64,000 nucleotides of DNA from Agreia bicolorata (lineage in GTDB: Bacteria > Actinomycetota > Actinomycetes > Actinomycetales > Microbacteriaceae): positions 248,001 to 312,000 of the forward strand of contig NZ_JYFC01000002.1 of the NCBI RefSeq assembly GCF_000938265.1, read 5' to 3'. Positions within the stretch are counted from its first letter, which is position 1. Every line of letters begins with the position of its first letter. The notes beneath the pieces were generated by a model. That model saw only the letters and a list, made by a program, of their open reading frames with translations, was not told the origin of the DNA and searched no databases. Position numbers and translations under genes: made by a program. Below are positions 58,581-64,000 of this stretch, piece by piece.

Positions 58581-59539
58581 CCACCCTCAGCAACGGTCCT
58601 GCCGTCTCGGTGGAGCGCCCTCGGCCCTCCACCGGGATGGCAGAACGCCCACCGCAGCGTCGCCGCCGCTTCACGCGTCGTTCGCTGATCCCCTGGCTGT
58701 TCCTCGTGCCCGGCCTGCTTCTGGGTGTCATCTTCAAGTTCGGTCCCATGATCGAGGGCATCCGGATGAGCTTCGTGAAGGTGCAGCCGTTCCTTGGGGA
58801 CGAATTCATCGGACTCGACAACTACGTCAAGGTGCTCAGCGACCAGCGATTCCTCGACGCGCTGGCCCACACCGTTGTGCTCGGGGGAGGGCAGGCCATC
58901 GGCGCTCTCATCCTCGGTACCGGTCTCGCCCTTCTGCTGGAGGGCAGCTCTCGCCGACTCTGGTTCGTGCGCACCGCCGTGTTCCTTCCCGTGGTCACCG
59001 CCGTCGCGGTCGTCGGCGAGATCTGGCGCATCCTGCTGTTCCCGACCGAATCCGGCTTCATCAACAGCATTCTCGGCATGGTCGGTATCCAGGCGCAGGG
59101 ATTCCTCAGCGATCCAAACACGTCGCTCGGCTACGTGATGGCCGTCGGTATCTGGATCTCCGCTCCTTACAACATGGTGATCATCCTCGCCGGGCTTGCC
59201 GGCATCGACCGAGCCCTCTATGAGTCAGCGGCGGTCGACGGAGTCACCACGTGGCAACGCTTGCGCTACATCGTTTTCCCGGCCTTACGCCCGGCGCTCA
59301 GCGTCGTCCTGACACTCGCAGCTATCCGCAGCCTGCGTATCTTCACAGAGGTATTCGTATTAACGGGCGGAGGCCCGGCGGGCTCCACCGAGGTCTGGAT
59401 GACCCGCGTGTTCTCGCTCGGATTCAAGGGCAATGACCTCGGGGTCGCCTCGGCTGCGTCTGTGTTGCTGCTCGTCGCCACGCTCGTGCTCACCGTCTCG
59501 GTGCGTATGGTCTCCAACCGGAAGGAGCGTGCGCGATGA
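58577..59539 (+). CDS. Sugar ABC transporter permease, MalF-like
   Basis: The 320-residue permease has an N-terminal Pro/Arg-rich tail and six membrane helices. The binding-protein-dependent transport motif lies around residues 215-235 (ESAAVDGVTTWQRLRYIVFPALRPAL, the EAA loop). It pairs with the next gene. GTG 58577 overlaps the previous stop (GTGA), indicating translational coupling. Confidence 0.92.
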   Translation: MTTLSNGPAVSVERPRPSTGMAERPPQRRRRFTRRSLIPWLFLVPGLLLGVIFKFGPMIEGIRMSFVKVQPFLGDEFIGLDNYVKVLSDQRFLDALAHTVVLGGGQAIGALILGTGLALLLEGSSRRLWFVRTAVFLPVVTAVAVVGEIWRILLFPTESGFINSILGMVGIQAQGFLSDPNTSLGYVMAVGIWISAPYNMVIILAGLAGIDRALYESAAVDGVTTWQRLRYIVFPALRPALSVVLTLAAIRSLRIFTEVFVLTGGGPAGSTEVWMTRVFSLGFKGNDLGVASAASVLLLVATLVLTVSVRMVSNRKERAR

Positions 59540-60447
59540 GCGCCATCCACGAACAGCCGCTGAAGGCAGCCAAACGACTCCGCACCGACGGGCAATTCGA
59601 CAGCGCCCTCGGCTGGAAGCCCGGGTGGAGGGCATCCAACCTTCTGAGGCTCGTGCTCTGCATCGTCGTCTTCTTTATCTTCGCGGCGCCGTTCGTGCTC
59701 ATCGCCTCCGGCGCATTCGATGCCGCCGCCGACTCGACAGCGCTGCACCTCTTTCCGAGCCAACCGTCGCTTGAGCCGATGAACGTCGCCACGGGCCGCG
59801 GTGTCTGGGGCTATTTCCTCAACTCGCTCGTCATCGTTGGCGGCGGCCTCGTTCTGCAGATCAGCATCGCGATCCTCACGTCGTATGCGCTCGCCCGACA
59901 CCGTTTCCGCGGCCAGAGCTTCGTGCTGCTGCTCTTCCTGCTCACGATGATGCTGCCGGAGGAGATCATTGCCATCCCGCTGTCCCAGGTACTCGGTGAC
60001 GTGGGCGGGCTCGGAATCAACCTTCGAGGCACCCCGTGGGGAGTGATCCTTCCTATTGCCGTGTGGGGCTTCTCCATCTTGCTTATGACCGAGTTCATGA
60101 AGGAGATCCCGCTTGAGATCGAAGAAGCCGCCCGCCTCGACGGCGTGGGCGAGCTGCGCATGCTCTGGACGATCATCCTGCCGCTGTGCAAGCCCGTGCT
60201 CGGCGTCGTGACGATTTTCGGCTTCATGATGATCTGGGATCAATATCTGCTTCCCCTCATTGCGGCCAACGATCCGAGCGACTACACGCTCACTGTCGCG
60301 CTCAGTGTGCTGCGCGCCGACGCCCAGGTCGGCTCCGGCGTGCTCTTGTTCGGCGCGCTGCTCGCGCTCCTGCCCAGCCTGCTCATCTACCTGCTTATGC
60401 AGAAGTCGCTCATCCGAGGCATCACCTCGGGCGCGACGAAGGGATAA
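59536..60447 (+). CDS. Sugar ABC transporter permease, MalG-like
   Basis: The 303-residue permease has six membrane helices and the EAA loop EIEEAARLDGVGELRMLWTIILPLCKPVL near residue 200. The large second extracellular loop (SQPSLEPMNVATGRG) is as in MalG/CUT1 partners. It overlaps the first permease by four bases. No ATP-binding subunit is encoded here, so a shared MsiK-type ATPase elsewhere is expected, as is usual for actinobacterial CUT1 importers. Confidence 0.92.
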   Translation: MSAIHEQPLKAAKRLRTDGQFDSALGWKPGWRASNLLRLVLCIVVFFIFAAPFVLIASGAFDAAADSTALHLFPSQPSLEPMNVATGRGVWGYFLNSLVIVGGGLVLQISIAILTSYALARHRFRGQSFVLLLFLLTMMLPEEIIAIPLSQVLGDVGGLGINLRGTPWGVILPIAVWGFSILLMTEFMKEIPLEIEEAARLDGVGELRMLWTIILPLCKPVLGVVTIFGFMMIWDQYLLPLIAANDPSDYTLTVALSVLRADAQVGSGVLLFGALLALLPSLLIYLLMQKSLIRGITSGATKG

Positions 60448-60454
60448 CAACCAC

Positions 60455-61702
60455 ATGATCATCCGCGACCTCATCGTCACCCCCATCGCCTTTCGCGACC
60501 CACCGCTGCTCAACGCTGACGGCGTGCACGAGCGCCTCGCGTTGCGAAACATCGTGCAACTCGTCGTGGACGGCAACGTCATCGGCCTCGGCGAGGGCTC
60601 GGGGGGCATAGCCGTCACCGAGAGCGTGCTCGCCGTGCGCGAAGCCATCATCGGTCTCAGCGTCTTCGACCTGCACGGCATCGAGGCGGCCGTCAGCGCG
60701 GTGTTCGGCGGCGACGAGGGCTCGCTCAGCCGTCGCGAGCGCCGCGTCATCTACGCCATGCTCGACGTCGCGGCGCACGACGCCCAGGGCAAGATCGTGG
60801 GGGTGCCCGTGAGCGACCTCCTCGGCGGTGCCGTACGCGAATCCGTGCCGTACAGCGCCTACCTCTTCTACAAGTGGGCGGAGCATCCAGCCTTCGATGG
60901 CATCCCGGCGACGGGCGACGAGTGGGGGGCCGCGCTCGACCCCGAGGGAATCGTGCGCCAGGCGAGCGCACTCATCGACCGCTACGGGTTTCGCTCAATC
61001 AAACTCAAGGGCGGCGTGTTTCCACCCGATGAGGAAATCGCTGCGGTGCGGGCTCTCGCCGAGGCCTTCCCCGGTTATCCACTACGGATCGATCCCAACG
61101 GCGCCTGGACCCAAGAAACGGCCGTTCGCGTCGCTCGAGAGCTCGAGCCGGTGCTCGAATACCTCGAAGACCCGGTTCTCGGAATCGATGGGATGGCGGC
61201 CGTCTCCCGCGAGACCCCGCTGCCGCTCGCGACCAACATGTGCGTTGTCACTTTCGAGCAGCTCAAGGAGGGTTTCGCGAAGGACGCCGTGCAGATCGTG
61301 CTCTCCGATCACCACTATTGGGGTGGTCTCGCTCACACCAGAGAACTCGCGGCTATCTGCTCAGCATGGGGAGTCGGACTATCGATGCACTCCAACTCGC
61401 ACCTGGGCATTTCTCTCGCGGCGATGACGCACGTCGCTGCGGCAAGCCCAGAACTCTCCTACGCCTGCGACACGCACTATCCCTGGAACAGGGGCGACGA
61501 CATCGTCAAGGCCGGTGTGCTCGAGATCGTTGACGGCTCGATCGCCGTTCCCCGCGCCCCGGGTCTCGGGGTCGAGCTCGATCTCGACGCACTCGAGCGA
61601 CAGCACCAGGTATACCTGGAGTCCGGCCGAACCGTGCGAGACGACACCGGATACATGCGTCGCATTCAGCCCCACTATTCACCGACTCTGCCGAGGTTCT
61701 GA
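60455..61702 (+). CDS. gudD: Glucarate dehydratase-like enolase superfamily enzyme
   Basis: The 415-residue protein has the two-domain enolase fold. Catalytic landmarks are the KxK motif in SIKLKGGV (about 182-189), metal ligands in RIDPNGAW (about 210) and EYLEDPV, then LATNMCVV, the SDHHYWGG Asp-His region and MHSNSHLGIS (catalytic His, about 310). This set is that of glucarate dehydratase, which converts D-glucarate (or idarate) to 5-dehydro-4-deoxyglucarate. ATG 60455 follows AAGGGAT. It lies seven bases after the permease stop, in the same operon. Confidence 0.88.
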   Translation: MIIRDLIVTPIAFRDPPLLNADGVHERLALRNIVQLVVDGNVIGLGEGSGGIAVTESVLAVREAIIGLSVFDLHGIEAAVSAVFGGDEGSLSRRERRVIYAMLDVAAHDAQGKIVGVPVSDLLGGAVRESVPYSAYLFYKWAEHPAFDGIPATGDEWGAALDPEGIVRQASALIDRYGFRSIKLKGGVFPPDEEIAAVRALAEAFPGYPLRIDPNGAWTQETAVRVARELEPVLEYLEDPVLGIDGMAAVSRETPLPLATNMCVVTFEQLKEGFAKDAVQIVLSDHHYWGGLAHTRELAAICSAWGVGLSMHSNSHLGISLAAMTHVAAASPELSYACDTHYPWNRGDDIVKAGVLEIVDGSIAVPRAPGLGVELDLDALERQHQVYLESGRTVRDDTGYMRRIQPHYSPTLPRF

Positions 61703-61704
61703 TC

Positions 61705-62664
61705 ATGACCACCACCCACGCCACTCAGCCCGTCGCCGAGGCGCTCAGTCGACGACGCTTTCGCGATATCGGCGGGATTCTCTTTTTTCCGGTGACGCCG
61801 TTCGACGCGCAAGACAGGGTCGACAGCGAGCTGCTAGTCGCGCACGTGGCCGAGGGCTTCGCGCAGGGTGCAGGGGCCGCTTTCGTGGCCTGCGGCACCG
61901 GTGAGTACCACGCGCTCTCCCTCGACGAATACCGCGTGGCCGTGCACGCGGCCGTCGAAGCTGCGGGCGGCACTGGCGTCGTTCTCGCCGGGGTTGGCGG
62001 GCCGCTCGGCCACGCCCGCGACTGCGCCCGCATCGCCGAGGAGGCCGGCGTGGACGGATTGCTCGTACTGCCGTCGTACCTCGTGAGGGCGCCCCAGGAG
62101 GGTGTCGCACTGTACGTCGAGGCGATCGCCGAAAGTACCTCGCTGCCGATCATTGCGTATCATCGAGGCTCCGCGAAGTTCACCGAGGCGACCGTGCAGC
62201 GTCTGCTCGCTCTTCCCACGCTCGCGGGAATCAAGGATGGCGTCGGCGACATCGCGCTGATGCAGCAGTTCGTTCTCGCCGCGCGCCGCGCGGGACGCGA
62301 CGACGTGCAGTTCTTCAACGGGATGCTGACCGCTGAGGCGAGTCAGGCCGCCTACCGTGCGATCGGTGTTCCTCTGTATTCGTCGGCCGTCTTCGCGATG
62401 GCGCCCCGCATCGCGAACGCGTTCTACGCGGCCTACGAAGCAGAGGACGCGGTCGAGCAGGATCGCCTCCTCGATGGCTTCTTCACGCCCCTCGTCAGAC
62501 TGCGCAACCAGGTGCCCGGTTTCGCTGTGTCGCTCATCAAGGCCGGGCTGCGCCTGCGTGGGCTGGAGGTGGGCTCCGTGCGAGCGCCGCTTGTCGACCC
62601 GTCGGAAGAACAAACCGAGCAGCTGCGCGTCATTCTTGCGCGTGGCGAGGAGCTGGTCCGATGA
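61705..62664 (+). CDS. kdgD: 5-dehydro-4-deoxyglucarate dehydratase
   Basis: The 319-residue enzyme has the DHDPS/NAL TIM-barrel pattern: GGILFFPVTPFDAQDRVD, CGTGEYHALSLDEY, YHRGSAKF (Tyr) and the Schiff-base Lys in LAGIKDGVGD. KdgD dehydrates and decarboxylates 5-dehydro-4-deoxyglucarate to 2,5-dioxopentanoate. It starts two bases after the glucarate dehydratase stop and overlaps the aldehyde dehydrogenase start (ATGA). Confidence 0.93.
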   Translation: MTTTHATQPVAEALSRRRFRDIGGILFFPVTPFDAQDRVDSELLVAHVAEGFAQGAGAAFVACGTGEYHALSLDEYRVAVHAAVEAAGGTGVVLAGVGGPLGHARDCARIAEEAGVDGLLVLPSYLVRAPQEGVALYVEAIAESTSLPIIAYHRGSAKFTEATVQRLLALPTLAGIKDGVGDIALMQQFVLAARRAGRDDVQFFNGMLTAEASQAAYRAIGVPLYSSAVFAMAPRIANAFYAAYEAEDAVEQDRLLDGFFTPLVRLRNQVPGFAVSLIKAGLRLRGLEVGSVRAPLVDPSEEQTEQLRVILARGEELVR

Positions 62665-64000
62665 GCGCCGCAGATCAGACGACTGGGGCCGAGGGGGCCG
62701 TGCCCGAGACCACCCCGGTCGAGTTCGACCGGATGCTCGATGCCGCCGTCGCCGCGCGCCGTCCTGCCTCGGCCTCGACGAGCGGCGATCGTGCCGGATG
62801 GCTCCGCGAGATCGCCGCCCGGCTCGACGCGGCCCGAGACGAACTCGTCTCCCTCGCTCTGGGGGAGACCCACCTGCCGCAGGCCCGGCTCGAGGGCGAG
62901 GTCGGGCGCACCACGGGACAATTGCGAATGTTCGCCGACGCGCTCGACGAGGGCTCCTACCTCGACATCGTCATCGATCACGCCGACCCGCAGGCAACGC
63001 CGCCGAAGCCCGAGCTGAGGCGCATCCTGATCCCCATCGGGGTTGTCGGCGTCTACGCCGCATCTAATTTTCCCTTCGCATTCTCTGTGGCGGGAGGCGA
63101 TACCGCTTCTGCGCTCGCGGTGGGCTGCCCCGTGGTGGTCAAGGCGCATCCAGGGCATGGGCGCACCTCTGCTCGCACCGCCGAACTGGTCATCGAGGCG
63201 CTCGCCTCGGCCGGCGCTCCTGACGGGATCTTCGCGCTCGTTCACGGGTTCGACGCGGGCGTTTCTCTGATCGAAGACGAGCGGCTGCAGGCCGCTGCCT
63301 TCACCGGCTCGGTTCCCGGGGGCCGGGCGCTCGCGGATCTCGCCGCGGCTCGCTCGCGACCGATCCCGTTCTACGGTGAGCTCGGAAGCATCAATCCCGT
63401 TGTCGTCACCCGAGGCGCCGATGCATCCAGGGGCGAGGAACTCGCGGCCGGTCTTGCCGGCTCGTTCACCCTGGGACTCGGTCAGTTCTGCACAAAGCCG
63501 GGCATCGTGTTCGTTCCCGCTTCATCCGCGCTCGAAGCGGCCCTCGTGCCCCTTGTGCCCACGACGGGTGGAACCATGCTCACGGATGCGATCGCCGAAG
63601 GGTACCTGCGGGGCGCGGGTCGGCTCGCGGTGCTCCAGGGCGTACGGCAGGTCGTCGCTCCGAGCGGCGCCGGTTCCGCGTCGCTGTACTCGGTGAGTGC
63701 GGCCGATTTCCAATCGAACGCGGAGGAGATTTCCGAGGAGGTTTTCGGGCCCACGACCGTTCTGGTGCGTTACTCGTCCGAAGCGGAACTGTCGGACGCC
63801 CTCGACGTTCTTCCTGGAACGCTGACCGCCACCGTGCACGCGGAGCCCGGAGAACACGTCGAGGATATTGTCGCCGTGCTCGGCGAAAAGGCCGGCCGCG
63901 TGCTCTTTGGGGGCTGGCCAACGGGCGTCGCGGTGACTTGGGCGCAGCATCATGGTGGCCCGTGGCCTGCGACGAATACCCAGCACACCTCGGTGGGTGT
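62661..64000 (+). CDS. 2,5-dioxopentanoate (2-oxoglutarate semialdehyde) dehydrogenase, 3' end outside window
   Basis: The frame is open to the last base, giving at least 446 residues of an aldehyde dehydrogenase. Conserved sites are the YAASNFPFAFS Asn (about 134), the nucleotide loop FTGSVPGGRAL, the general-base Glu in YGELGSINP (about 239), the nucleophile Cys in LGQFCTKPG (about 275) and EEVFGP. Position after kdgD identifies the step as 2,5-dioxopentanoate to 2-oxoglutarate with NAD(P). The C-terminal end is missing, but a full ALDH is about 500 residues, so few codons are lost. Confidence 0.9.
   Translation, partial: MSAADQTTGAEGAVPETTPVEFDRMLDAAVAARRPASASTSGDRAGWLREIAARLDAARDELVSLALGETHLPQARLEGEVGRTTGQLRMFADALDEGSYLDIVIDHADPQATPPKPELRRILIPIGVVGVYAASNFPFAFSVAGGDTASALAVGCPVVVKAHPGHGRTSARTAELVIEALASAGAPDGIFALVHGFDAGVSLIEDERLQAAAFTGSVPGGRALADLAAARSRPIPFYGELGSINPVVVTRGADASRGEELAAGLAGSFTLGLGQFCTKPGIVFVPASSALEAALVPLVPTTGGTMLTDAIAEGYLRGAGRLAVLQGVRQVVAPSGAGSASLYSVSAADFQSNAEEISEEVFGPTTVLVRYSSEAELSDALDVLPGTLTATVHAEPGEHVEDIVAVLGEKAGRVLFGGWPTGVAVTWAQHHGGPWPATNTQHTSVG

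Overview
The window is high-GC DNA with a GC-rich third codon position, near gapless gene packing and no insertion sequence, prophage, CRISPR array, rRNA or tRNA that I could see. The gene content points to an actinobacterium, most likely of the Microbacteriaceae. Indicators are a SARP-type ATPase regulator, WXG100 protein, LAxTG cell-wall anchors, GH6 glucanase, DUF1206, DUF2207, DUF3151, DUF6421-like and septum-formation proteins, and many starts placed 6-7 bases after a TANNNT box (leaderless transcription). The family-level placement is an inference from gene content and style.

Layout. 1-7975: end of an SF1 helicase, an SDR, a DUF6421-like protein, a membrane protein and a large SARP/NB-ARC/TPR regulator. 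7980-18835: a DrrAB-type ABC exporter, a methyltransferase, small membrane proteins, an OafA/SGNH acyltransferase, an AEC transporter, exonuclease III, pyrE, a septum-formation protein and an LAxTG surface protein. 18947-23675: DUF2207 and DUF1206 membrane proteins, then an AbiEi-like gene bracketed by two near-identical direct repeats, then a NagD-like HAD phosphatase. 23733-26526: mntR and mntH with a palindromic metal-box promoter, and a SpoU methyltransferase.

26523-33975 is the most intriguing region: a GH6 glucanase, an OmpR-type response regulator, a degenerate Hpt protein, a cellulose-synthase-like GT2, a lipoprotein, a 7TM protein with a degenerate GGDEF domain, and a histidine kinase. 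It looks like an exopolysaccharide locus whose phosphorelay and c-di-GMP modules have lost their catalytic residues. It is followed by a sulfite-oxidase-like molybdoenzyme, an Hsp90 homologue abutting a 943-residue TPR protein, and a TetR / pseudo-ABC ATPase / YhgE operon with a perfect 14+14 operator over its promoter.

44031-54305: small unknown genes, DUF3151 and purA, Ohr, chorismate mutase, a 45-residue LAQTG microprotein, a WXG100 effector pair and purL. 54398-64000: divergent operons for oxidative hexuronate use. One strand carries uronate dehydrogenase, an IclR regulator and an unknown CFCxxC protein. The other carries a sugar ABC importer without ATPase, glucarate dehydratase, KdgD and an aldehyde dehydrogenase cut by the window end. 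Together they would import hexuronate or aldarate and convert it to 2-oxoglutarate.

Three families of dispersed sequence recur: a 65-71 bp intergenic repeat (three copies), a CTTCGACAGGCTCAGGGAACG-type palindromic repeat (three sites), and the leaderless TANNNT-N6/7-start arrangement at thirteen genes. All functional calls come from reading the sequence; no database search was run.
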